From positions 1-20,402 of the forward strand of contig URBG01000023.1 in the NCBI GenBank assembly GCA_900546055.1: a stretch of DNA of 20,402 nucleotides, written 5' to 3'. A model generated the notes under the pieces. That model saw only the letters and a list, made by a program, of their open reading frames with translations, had not been told where the DNA came from and did not search any database. This document shows positions 1-6,715 of this stretch, in pieces. The translations under genes and the position numbers were made by a program. Each line of letters opens with the position of its first letter. Position 1 is the first letter of the stretch. The DNA is from an uncultured Mycoplasmatota bacterium (GTDB lineage Bacteria; Bacillota_I; Bacilli_A; RF39; UBA660).

Positions 1-19
1 GTTTTCATCCCAAATTCAC

Positions 20-52
20 AAAAAAACTTTAGTTATTACTTTAACTAAAGTT
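20..52 (-). terminator. Rho-independent terminator after gap
   Basis: A 10-bp perfect stem (25-34 with 43-52) around an 8-nt loop is followed, read on the minus strand, by a T-run (A20-A26 on the plus strand). It lies about 50 nt past the gap stop and should end the kinase-gap transcript. A second small inverted repeat (71-78 with 83-90) sits between it and the stop but has no T-run. Confidence 0.85.
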
Positions 53-99
53 GGGTGGAGGTATAAATGATTATTTGTAAATACAAATAACTTTATATT

Positions 100-1113
100 T
101 TAATTCTCTTTTTCTGTAAATAAATATTTAGCGGTTCTAACCATTTGAGCGCTATAGCTCATTTCATTATCATACCAAGCAATTACTTTTACTAATTGTT
201 TGCCATCACTTTCTAAAACGCTAGTTAATAATCCATCAACTAAAGCGCCATAGTGAGAGCCAATAATATCGCTTGAAACTATTGGATCCTCAGTGTAACC
301 TAAAGTTTGATTAGTTTGCTTTTTGAAGGTATTGTTTATCTCTTCTACCGTGGTGTTACGGCCTAATTCTAAAGTTAAATCAACAACTGATCCTGTCGTA
401 ACTGGTACTCTTAAAGCACTTCCATCTAATTTTCCGTCAAGCTCAGGGATTACCTTTCCTAAAGCAGTAGCAGCGCCGGTAGAAGCGGGAATTATATTAG
501 CGGCAGCAGCTCTACCTCTTCTTGATTTTGCACCTTTTTTATGCGGAACATCTAAAACTGTTTGATCATTAGTATAAGCATGTACTGTTGTCATATAACC
601 TTTTAAAATTTTAAATTCATTATTTAAAACATTAACAACTGGAGCCAAACAATTGGTAGTGCATGAAGCTGCACTTATTATTTGTTCTGTACCATCTAAA
701 ATATTCTCATTAACACCATAGACAATTGTCTTTAAATCACCTTTAGCGGGTGCAGAAATTATAACTTTTTTAGCGCCAGCTTTAATATGAGCTTCAGCCT
801 TTTCTTTACTCGTAAATTTACCAGTGCATTCAAATACAGCATTAACTTCTAATTCTTGCCACGGCAAATTAACTGGGTCCATTTCAGAATAAATTTTGAT
901 TTTACGGCCACTTACAATAATACCATCTTCACCATAAGTAATTTCATCAGTTTTGTATGAACGATGGGATGTATCATATTTTAGAAGATAGGCTAATTGC
1001 TCAGGATCAGTTAAGTCATTAATAGCTACAACCTCAAAATCTTTGTCATCCTCCATTAATCTAAAAACTAATCTACCAATTCTTCCAAATCCATTAATAG
1101 CTACTTTTATCAT
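100..1113 (-). CDS. gap: Glyceraldehyde-3-phosphate dehydrogenase, type I
   Basis: This is the glycolytic enzyme that oxidises and phosphorylates glyceraldehyde-3-phosphate to 1,3-bisphosphoglycerate with NAD+, in the cytoplasm. At 337 aa it has the usual family length. The Rossmann motif NGFGRIGR is at residues 7-14. The catalytic Cys151 sits in SCTTNC and the partner His178 in TVHAYT. The INDLTD stretch with Asp33 after the second beta strand is typical of NAD-dependent glycolytic forms. The start ATG has an AAGGA-type ribosome site. The gene begins 15 nt after the stop of the upstream nucleoside kinase, so the two are probably co-transcribed; no separate promoter was seen in the gap. A terminator follows. 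The enzyme call is secure; the catabolic rather than gluconeogenic role is inferred. Confidence 0.98.
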   Translation of the reverse strand: MIKVAINGFGRIGRLVFRLMEDDKDFEVVAINDLTDPEQLAYLLKYDTSHRSYKTDEITYGEDGIIVSGRKIKIYSEMDPVNLPWQELEVNAVFECTGKFTSKEKAEAHIKAGAKKVIISAPAKGDLKTIVYGVNENILDGTEQIISAASCTTNCLAPVVNVLNNEFKILKGYMTTVHAYTNDQTVLDVPHKKGAKSRRGRAAAANIIPASTGAATALGKVIPELDGKLDGSALRVPVTTGSVVDLTLELGRNTTVEEINNTFKKQTNQTLGYTEDPIVSSDIIGSHYGALVDGLLTSVLESDGKQLVKVIAWYDNEMSYSAQMVRTAKYLFTEKEN

Positions 1114-1128
1114 ATAATCATTCCTTTC

Positions 1129-2790
1129 CTATCCATTATAAATACCTTCACCAATAAACTCTCTTAAAATTGAATCCTTCGGAACCTCTTCACTAGATAT
1201 TGGTAAAAATTGACGTAATAGATTGATTAATCTAATTGCTTCGGCATAAACATCACTTGTCGATTTTATACCATACAACAATGGTTCTGCATATATTCTT
1301 AAAACGCCAATTTCATAACTCAAAGCTGAATTAATAACAATATCAACATCATCTTGATATGGATAAATGTTTTCCACTGCTTCTTTATCAACGTTATGCC
1401 ATATTTTAAGTGTTGCTTCGGCACCCGTTCCACGAAATCTACTATCTCTAACTATTCTTCGAAGCTTTCGAAGGTCAGTTGTTCTTACTCGGTTATGATT
1501 ATCAATTTTTAGTTGAACAATTGGTGTAACAAAAATTTTAAATTTATTTTCACGTTTAATATTTTTAGTTAAAGCATCATTTAAAGTATGAATTCCTTCA
1601 ACTAGTAAAATATCATCATCCCCTAGTTTTAAATAATTATCTTCATAAACTTTTTTACCTTTAACAAAGTCAAATTTTGGAATATTTACCCTTTCACCAC
1701 GCATTAATTTTTTTAAATGGATATTAAACAATTCAGTGTCAGTTGCTTTAATATTAGCATAATCATATTCACCATTTTCGTCTTTTGGCGTTTTATCGCG
1801 ATCAACAAAATAATCATCTAGCGAAATTTGATGAGGTTTTAACCCCTTTGCTCTTAAATATAAAGCTAATTTTTTAGTCGTTGTAGTTTTTCCACTAGAT
1901 GATGGGCCTGATAATAAAACTAATTTAATATTCTTCCTTTTATGGTAGATTCTTTCAGCAACAATTGATAACTGATTTTCATAATGAGTTTCAAATAGTC
2001 TAATTGCATCTGTGTAGTTTCCCTTGGCCCCAATTTCATTTAAATCGGCAACCATATCAATATCAATTAGTTTCCCCCACTCTTCGTATTCTTTGTATTT
2101 TTCGAAGATTTTTTCATGGTGCTGGTACTTGGTAACAACTCTTGGATGATTTAAATCGGGATAGCTAATAACAAAGCTACTATTTCCTAAATAGTTAATT
2201 TTAAAGCGATTGATTTGGCCAGTATTATGAACAATAGGTCCAAAGAAATAATCATACACATCATTTAAACGATTAAGATCAACAGTTGAATTACTTGTGT
2301 AATTTAAATTTTTAACTTTATCGATTTGTCCATTTTTACGGAAATATTTTATAGCATCGAACCTTGAAACTTTACTTTTAGTAAAAAGCAATTTTTGTTT
2401 AACTAATTCTTGCATTTTAACTTCCAGCATTTCTATATGCTTTTTAGTTACTCGCTGATTTACTATTTCACAGTAAATTCCATTATCTAGTGAATAATTA
2501 ATTAAAACATCAGCTTTAGGATTTAATACTTCCTTGGCAGCAACAATGACTAAAAATTCAAGGCTACGGCTATAGATACGATTTCCCACGCGACTACTAC
2601 GATCCAAGAATTCAACAGTACTATTTTCAGTGATAAGACAGTTTAAGTCAACAGTAATGTGATTTAATTTAGCACCTAGAATTGGATATTCAAAATCTTT
2701 TTGGACAAGCTTACTAACTTCATATAAACTGGTCCCAGGAATAATATCATCAATATAGGTGTCTTTGTATTTTAATTTGATTTTTCGCAT
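1129..2790 (-). CDS. Nucleoside (uridine-type) kinase with N-terminal TGS domain
   Basis: This 553-aa protein joins a TGS/threonyl-tRNA-synthetase-like N-terminus (about residues 1-220) to a phosphoribulokinase/uridine-kinase P-loop domain. The Walker A motif GPSSSGKT is at residues 295-302 and the substrate-side LDDYF motif at 324-328. The family is widespread in low-GC Gram-positives and is annotated as a nucleoside kinase; its substrate is not settled by sequence. The open frame extends 11 codons upstream, but the ATG at 2790 has the good ribosome site (GGAAGGG) and gives the normal N-terminus, so I chose it. It leads an operon with gap, 15 nt downstream. It is divergent from clpP across a 111-nt gap in which no well-spaced promoter for either gene was obvious. 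No defects are visible. Confidence 0.93.
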   Translation of the reverse strand: MRKIKLKYKDTYIDDIIPGTSLYEVSKLVQKDFEYPILGAKLNHITVDLNCLITENSTVEFLDRSSRVGNRIYSRSLEFLVIVAAKEVLNPKADVLINYSLDNGIYCEIVNQRVTKKHIEMLEVKMQELVKQKLLFTKSKVSRFDAIKYFRKNGQIDKVKNLNYTSNSTVDLNRLNDVYDYFFGPIVHNTGQINRFKINYLGNSSFVISYPDLNHPRVVTKYQHHEKIFEKYKEYEEWGKLIDIDMVADLNEIGAKGNYTDAIRLFETHYENQLSIVAERIYHKRKNIKLVLLSGPSSSGKTTTTKKLALYLRAKGLKPHQISLDDYFVDRDKTPKDENGEYDYANIKATDTELFNIHLKKLMRGERVNIPKFDFVKGKKVYEDNYLKLGDDDILLVEGIHTLNDALTKNIKRENKFKIFVTPIVQLKIDNHNRVRTTDLRKLRRIVRDSRFRGTGAEATLKIWHNVDKEAVENIYPYQDDVDIVINSALSYEIGVLRIYAEPLLYGIKSTSDVYAEAIRLINLLRQFLPISSEEVPKDSILREFIGEGIYNG

Positions 2791-2901
2791 TGTACCCTTC
2801 CTATTCTTTTTTAATTTTATCAAAAATATATTATTTTGTCAGTATTTTTGATGAATAAAATCAGGCATTTACACTTATTATAAGATTAGGAGGCGATTTA
2901 A

Positions 2902-3468
2902 ATGTTGATACCTAATGTGGTTGAAAAAAGTAGTGATGGTGAGAGAGTTTATGATATATATAGCAGATTATTAAAGGATAGGATTATTATTTTAAGTGGC
3001 GAGATAGATGATAACTTGGCTAATAGCATTGTTGGACAATTGTTGTATTTAGATTCAGTTAATCATGACGATATTAGTATTTATATTAATTCACCTGGTG
3101 GTAGTATAACATCGGGAATGGCGATTTACGATACAATGAATTTTGTTAAAAGCAAAGTTTCTACTATTTGTATTGGGATGGCAGCTAGTATGGCAGCGTT
3201 TTTACTTTCAAGCGGAGAAAAAGGTTCGAGATTTGGTTTACCTAATAGTGAAGTAATGATTCATCAGCCACTAGGTGGGGCTCAAGGCCAAGCCACAGAA
3301 ATTAAGATTGCAGCTGAAAGAATTTTAAAACTAAAAGAAAAACTAAATAAGATTTTAAGTGAAAATACTGGTCAAGATTTGTCAAAAATTGAAGATGATA
3401 CGGAAAGAGATCACTTTCTATCAGCCGAGGAAGCAGTTCAGTATGGCTTAATCGATAAAATAATTTAA
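2902..3468 (+). CDS. clpP: ATP-dependent Clp protease proteolytic subunit
   Basis: This is the serine peptidase core of the Clp machine, which degrades unfolded and tagged proteins with a Clp ATPase partner such as ClpX or ClpC. At 188 aa it is slightly shorter than typical ClpP, lacking a propeptide. The catalytic triad is visible: Ser96 in GMAASMAA, His121 in MIHQPLGG and Asp170 in ERDHF. The SPGGSI oxyanion strand is at 64-69. The start has a strong AGGAGG site. No CtsR heptad repeats were found upstream, so stress control of that type is not supported by sequence. It ends in a hairpin shared with the convergent gene. Whether this is the only clpP of the genome cannot be told from the window. 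Confidence 0.97.
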   Translation: MLIPNVVEKSSDGERVYDIYSRLLKDRIIILSGEIDDNLANSIVGQLLYLDSVNHDDISIYINSPGGSITSGMAIYDTMNFVKSKVSTICIGMAASMAAFLLSSGEKGSRFGLPNSEVMIHQPLGGAQGQATEIKIAAERILKLKEKLNKILSENTGQDLSKIEDDTERDHFLSAEEAVQYGLIDKII

Positions 3469-3490
3469 AAAAGCTCAATTTGAGCTTTTT
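3467..3490. terminator. Bidirectional terminator between clpP and the convergent gene
   Basis: A near-palindrome built on AAAAGCTCAA / TTGAGCTTTT is flanked by an A-run and a T-run, so it can end transcription from both sides. The minus-strand gene's TGA stop (3475-3477) lies inside the stem. Confidence 0.8.
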
Positions 3491-4374
3491 ATTGTATATG
3501 GATTAATACTAGTTCCATCACCTTGCAAACTGATATTTCCATCTAAATATAAAACAGGGTATACTGAACTTTTTTCAAAGGTAGGTAGCTGTTCTAGAGA
3601 ATTAGAAAAATGCCATACTTTATCTTGAACTTCGCTGACAGAATTTATAAACCAGAATTTGGTATTTTCTTTATATAAATAGTTACTTTTATGGCAAGGT
3701 AAATCTTTATCATTGAGTGATTTTACAGAGGTGCATAAAGTATCATTACTTGCGGTAATATAATCAGAAATGTTTATTAAACCTATATAGCCATTCCAGG
3801 TTTTACTAGCTTCAGCAATTTGTAATTCATCATTAGTGATTTTCATATTTTCAGTAGCTGGCTTAATGGCGCCTATATTAAATGCGTGTTCTACTACTTG
3901 TTTTTTAGAATTATCTGCCATTTGATTTAAATATGTATTATTTAAATAATCTTGGATTGTAGAGTTTTCCCAAGTGTTTAACTTATTTGAATCCCAAGGC
4001 AATTCTATATCTAAAGGACTTTCTTTAATAATTTTTACACTACCATCTTCTTCGACTGAAATTATTTTCCAGTTTTCGTTATTAAAAGTTAAATTGTTAT
4101 TGGGATTTTGTCCTTTATAAATATATCTGCTTTTAGAATGTGCGCTTCTTAAATTTTTATTACTTTCGGCCACATAAAGTCCATCACCTTCGGTAACAAC
4201 ATTTTGTGATAAAAAATTAGCCGCGGTTAGCGTTTTTATATTTCCTTTAGCGCCTATAGTTAATTTAGTACTAAAGGCTGCATAACCTACCGTCATAATT
4301 AAAAGTAGACATATAGCTGAACCAACTAATAATTTAACTTGCCTATTATTTTTTCTTTGTTTAACTTTACTCAT
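3475..4374 (-). CDS. Membrane-anchored or secreted envelope protein of unknown function
   Basis: The 299-aa product has a basic N-terminus, a hydrophobic segment (about residues 13-32) and then GYAAFSTKLTIGAKGNI. The Ala-Ala-Phe at the membrane exit resembles SipW-dependent (TasA-like) signal peptides, but that is inference. The extracellular part contains a NPNN..FNNENWKIISVEEDGSVKII block and ends with PVLYLDGNISLQGDGTSINPYTI. I associate that pattern, from memory, with surface proteins of gut Bacilli; no function is known to me. The upstream in-frame start at 4431 is rejected: the ATG at 4374 has an AGGTGAG site and gives a normal signal region. It has its own consensus promoter with an overlapping inverted repeat. 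Its TGA stop is the only one among the intact genes here. The GYxAFxxxLxI exit motif recurs in the discoidin-like pseudogene near 18200. Confidence 0.85.
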   Translation of the reverse strand: MSKVKQRKNNRQVKLLVGSAICLLLIMTVGYAAFSTKLTIGAKGNIKTLTAANFLSQNVVTEGDGLYVAESNKNLRSAHSKSRYIYKGQNPNNNLTFNNENWKIISVEEDGSVKIIKESPLDIELPWDSNKLNTWENSTIQDYLNNTYLNQMADNSKKQVVEHAFNIGAIKPATENMKITNDELQIAEASKTWNGYIGLINISDYITASNDTLCTSVKSLNDKDLPCHKSNYLYKENTKFWFINSVSEVQDKVWHFSNSLEQLPTFEKSSVYPVLYLDGNISLQGDGTSINPYTIKSSN

Positions 4375-4384
4375 AGTCTCACCT

Positions 4385-4413
4385 AAGCTTATTATAGCTA
4401 ATAAAATAAGCTT
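4385..4413. promoter_or_regulatory. Candidate operator: 9-bp inverted repeat over the promoter
   Basis: AAGCTTATT (4385-4393) and its exact reverse complement AATAAGCTT (4405-4413) flank an 11-bp centre. The repeat spans the promoter spacer, most of the -10 box and the expected transcription start. That placement suits a dimeric repressor better than an RNA structure. The regulator is unknown. Confidence 0.45.
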
Positions 4414-4419
4414 TTTCAA
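4391..4419 (-). promoter_or_regulatory. Sigma-A promoter of the 3475-4374 gene
   Basis: Read on the minus strand: -35 TTGAAA (4414-4419), 17-nt spacer, -10 TATAAT (4391-4396). The start codon is 16 nt further on, so the leader is very short. Confidence 0.8.
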
Positions 4420-4477
4420 CAAGGAAAACAAGGGTTTGACACTATATCGCGACTCTCGTTAATTGTTTTACTCTATT

Positions 4478-4509
4478 AAAAAAATCGCTAACGAATTAGC
4501 AATCTTTTT
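4478..4509 (-). terminator. Terminator after the spore-protein gene
   Basis: On the minus strand GATTGCTAA, a TTCG loop and TTAGCGATT (one T-G pair) precede a run of seven T. A-rich and T-rich flanks on both sides could make it work in either direction. Confidence 0.85.
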
Positions 4510-4534
4510 GTTATTGGTTAAAATCTATTCTCAA

Positions 4535-4738
4535 TTATTTAGAATATTTAGTACCACTTAATTGTTGTTGACCCATTTGTACAAGTCTTTTAGTAATTTC
4601 TCCACCTACAGAACCGTTAGCTCTGCTAGTAGCTTCTGGACCCATTTGAACTCCTAATTCGTTAGCTATTTCATATTTCATTTGTTCGATAGCTTGTTTA
4701 GCTCCTGGAACTACTAATTTACTATTATTACTATTCAT
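4535..4738 (-). CDS. Alpha/beta-type small acid-soluble spore protein
   Basis: The 67-aa product belongs to the alpha/beta SASP family, which coats and protects spore DNA. Diagnostic parts are KYEIANELGV, containing the germination-protease-type site (E followed by I-A), and the conserved GSVGGEITKRLV segment near the C-terminus. The frame opens at a GTG three codons upstream, but that GTG lies in the ribosome site itself (AGGAGGTG), so ATG 4738 is the start. Upstream there is a CACACTA element resembling a sigma-G -10 box, without a convincing -35, and two direct TGTACATT copies (4752-4759, 4769-4776). Expression late in the forespore would be expected from the family. It implies an endospore-forming ancestry or capacity. 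Confidence 0.95.
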   Translation of the reverse strand: MNSNNSKLVVPGAKQAIEQMKYEIANELGVQMGPEATSRANGSVGGEITKRLVQMGQQQLSGTKYSK

Positions 4739-4813
4739 ACGTTTCACCTCCTGTACATTAATATAGTGTGTACATTTGGCGATAAAATACGTTTTTTTAA
4801 GTGGTAATTTTTG

Positions 4814-5983
4814 TTAAAGAATATCTTCGAATTTGTTAGTTTCAAAATTGGTAATTGTCTCAATATTATCAATACATTTATCAATTAAAGTTTCATAATC
4901 AAATTCTTTTTCATAAGCTAAGCATTTGCTTAACTTTGGATTTATGACTGGATGTTTTGGGACAAAAATAGTACAACAATCTTCAAAAGGAAGAATACTA
5001 GTTTCATAAGTTCCTATTTTTTGTGATAAATTAATTATTTCTAATTTATCAAAACAAGCTACCGGTCGAATAACTGGCATGTTAGTAACGTTATTAATAC
5101 ATGTCATACTGCTAAGTGTTTGACTAGCAACTTGGCCAATACTTTCACCATTTACAATTATTTTGGCACCAATTTTTTCTGAGTACTTTTCAGCGATGCG
5201 ATACATCATTCTTCGCATAATGGTTATCATATAAGTATCAGGGCATTTTTTAAAAATTGTTTCTTGGATTTCAGTAAATGGAACGATATGAACTTTTATA
5301 TGTCCTGAATATTCATTTAAAATACTAGCTAATTTTAAAACTTTGTTTTTAGCTTCATCGCTAGTATGTGGTGGTGATTCGAAATATAAACATTCGACAT
5401 TCACGCCTCTTTTTAAAGTTAGATATCCAGCAACCGGACTATCAATTCCTCCACTTAACATAAGAAGTCCAGTCCCTTGAATCCCAACTGGATAACCTCC
5501 ACTGCCCTTTATTTCGTCAGTATAAACAAATGTCCCATTGTTTCTAATTTCAACCGTTAAGGTTATGTCTGGTTGATGGACGTCAACTTTAAAATCTGTA
5601 TTTTTTAAAATTAATCCACCTAATTTTCTACTATATTCCATTGAAGGAATAGGATAATTTTTGTCGGCGCGATTAGTAACTACTTTGAAAGTCTTTTTAC
5701 TTTTATCCATAATTTCTAATGCCTTATTTAATACGTCTTCAATATTATTATTAACTTTATGGCAAATTACTATACTATATATACCAAAAACTTTTTGTAA
5801 TTTGCTGGCAATTTTTTCAGCATCATTACATTTTACATACATTCTTACTCGGTCTTTAGTAATTTCTATTTCTTCACCCTTTAATAAGTTACGGATATTT
5901 TTTTCTAAAACATTAATGAAAAATTTACGGTTATCTTTTTTAGTAGTAAGTTCTCCATATTTTATTAGTATTAACTGATTCAT
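4814..5983 (-). CDS. thiI: tRNA 4-thiouridine synthase / thiamine thiazole sulfur carrier enzyme
   Basis: ThiI adenylates U8 of tRNA and inserts sulfur to make 4-thiouridine; in some bacteria it also relays sulfur for the thiazole of thiamine. The 389-aa product has the ferredoxin-like/THUMP region (about residues 1-165) and a PP-loop ATPase domain with SGGIDS at 177-182. It stops after the PP-loop domain and lacks the C-terminal rhodanese domain of the E. coli form, as is usual in Gram-positives. Two adjacent cysteines, 336-337 in FEDCC, are candidates for sulfur handling. No IscS/NifZ-type desulfurase gene lies beside it. The start has a GAGGA site. No clear terminator separates it from the spore-protein gene 76 nt downstream, so readthrough into that gene is possible. 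Confidence 0.96.
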   Translation of the reverse strand: MNQLILIKYGELTTKKDNRKFFINVLEKNIRNLLKGEEIEITKDRVRMYVKCNDAEKIASKLQKVFGIYSIVICHKVNNNIEDVLNKALEIMDKSKKTFKVVTNRADKNYPIPSMEYSRKLGGLILKNTDFKVDVHQPDITLTVEIRNNGTFVYTDEIKGSGGYPVGIQGTGLLMLSGGIDSPVAGYLTLKRGVNVECLYFESPPHTSDEAKNKVLKLASILNEYSGHIKVHIVPFTEIQETIFKKCPDTYMITIMRRMMYRIAEKYSEKIGAKIIVNGESIGQVASQTLSSMTCINNVTNMPVIRPVACFDKLEIINLSQKIGTYETSILPFEDCCTIFVPKHPVINPKLSKCLAYEKEFDYETLIDKCIDNIETITNFETNKFEDIL

Positions 5984-6005
5984 AATATTCCTCGTTTCCT
6001 ACGTT

Positions 6006-6034
6006 ATTATACTATAATTTTATTTTTATTTAAA
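6006..6034 (-). promoter_or_regulatory. Probable thiI promoter
   Basis: Read on the minus strand: TTTAAA (6029-6034), 17-nt spacer, TATAAT (6006-6011). The -35 matches only four of six positions, the -10 is perfect, and it lies 23 nt before the start codon. Confidence 0.6.
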
Positions 6035-6040
6035 GTCTCC

Positions 6041-6065
6041 AAGGATTAATTATAATCCTTTTTAT
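6041..6065 (+). terminator. Terminator-like hairpin between divergent genes
   Basis: A perfect 8-bp stem, AAGGATTA / TAATCCTT, with a 4-nt loop is followed by T-runs on the plus strand. No plus-strand gene ends here: it lies between divergent thiI and the HAD-like gene, upstream of the latter's -10 box. It might insulate against antisense transcription of thiI; the function is uncertain. Confidence 0.5.
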
Positions 6066-6093
6066 TTACTTTGTTTTAATTTTTTAAGTAAAT

Positions 6094-6103
6094 ATGATAT
6101 AAT
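6094..6103 (+). promoter_or_regulatory. Extended -10 promoter of the HAD-like gene
   Basis: TATGATATAAT places a TGN extension before a perfect TATAAT (6098-6103). No good -35 is present at normal spacing, which is acceptable for an extended -10 promoter. The AAGGAGG ribosome site follows, 8 nt before the ATG. Confidence 0.6.
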
Positions 6104-6127
6104 AAGCGAAATTGAAGGAGGCGCATT

Positions 6128-6679
6128 ATGAGGAAAAGCGTTTTAGCAGTTTTTGATATTGAAGGAACACTACCAGAAAGCAAAGACGGTCAAAATAAAG
6201 AATTATATCAATCACTTTTTAGTGTTTTAAATGAGATTGGTGAAAAAAGGGCGGCTGATGAAGTTTTATTTACTTTATCATCAACGGCTGACAAAGAAAA
6301 AGTTTTAGAAAAACTTAATGACCTTATACCATACATGGGGGGAACTATTATCACACCAAGTATTCAATATAGTGGGACTGAAAGTTTTGATGCCTTTGGT
6401 AATCCTGTTTCTGAATATCCAAAGAATACACCTAAAACTGATCTATTAAAACAACAAGTAGGTTTTTTAGAAGCTGAAGACCATCAAGTCTCTGATGTGA
6501 TATTTACAGATGATTTGGGTGAAATGTATCCTTTTAATAATTTCCATGATGCTTATAAAGGCATCGAAACTACGGTAATTTGCCCAGAATATCCTAATCC
6601 ATTACCTTTTGGAGATATTATTCAAGGACTTCAAGAGAAAGTATCAAGTCTTGAAAAAGCAGACATGCCTAAAATATAA
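6128..6679 (+). CDS. HAD-superfamily-like protein, function unknown
   Basis: The 183-aa product starts with a hydrophobic strand ending in FDIEGTLPE (nucleophile candidate Asp10). This matches HAD motif I, with Glu12 in place of the usual second Asp, as also occurs in the enolase-phosphatase branch. TLSST (49-53) could be motif II, the Lys around 103-108 motif III, and IFTDDLGEM with Asp128-Asp129 motif IV. No clear cap domain is visible. It could be a small phosphatase or a non-catalytic HAD relative; the substrate cannot be read from sequence. It is a single-gene unit with its own extended -10 promoter, a strong AAGGAGG site and a terminator shared with convergent ezrA. The coding call is firm, the family assignment moderate. 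Confidence 0.8.
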   Translation: MRKSVLAVFDIEGTLPESKDGQNKELYQSLFSVLNEIGEKRAADEVLFTLSSTADKEKVLEKLNDLIPYMGGTIITPSIQYSGTESFDAFGNPVSEYPKNTPKTDLLKQQVGFLEAEDHQVSDVIFTDDLGEMYPFNNFHDAYKGIETTVICPEYPNPLPFGDIIQGLQEKVSSLEKADMPKI

Positions 6680-6710
6680 AAAAACAATACATTAACAGTA
6701 TTGTTTTTTT
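6678..6710. terminator. Bidirectional terminator between the HAD-like gene and ezrA
   Basis: A 13-bp perfect stem (6678-6690 with 6698-6710) with a 7-nt loop has an A-run on one side and a T-run on the other. It lies between the two convergent stop codons. Confidence 0.9.
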
Positions 6711-6715
6711 ATGAA

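Noticed and set aside
67..90. A seven-codon plus-strand ORF (MIICKYK) behind a perfect GGAGG site, like a leader peptide.
   Set aside because: It lies between the gap stop and its terminator on the opposite strand, has no plus-strand promoter or following plus-strand gene, and coincides with an inverted repeat; most likely chance.
323..565. Plus-strand open frame of 80 codons inside gap.
   Set aside because: It is antisense to the secure gap gene, with no ribosome site or protein-like features; the same holds for the other antisense frames over thiI, ezrA, the DUF2207 gene, tyrS and the transporter.
2791..2901. CtsR-type heat-shock operator before clpP.
   Set aside because: No tandem GGTCAAA-like heptads are present in the 111-nt gap, and no promoter with normal spacing could be defined.
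4739..4747. GTG start three codons upstream for the spore protein.
   Set aside because: This GTG is part of the AGGAGGTG ribosome site that serves the ATG at 4738.
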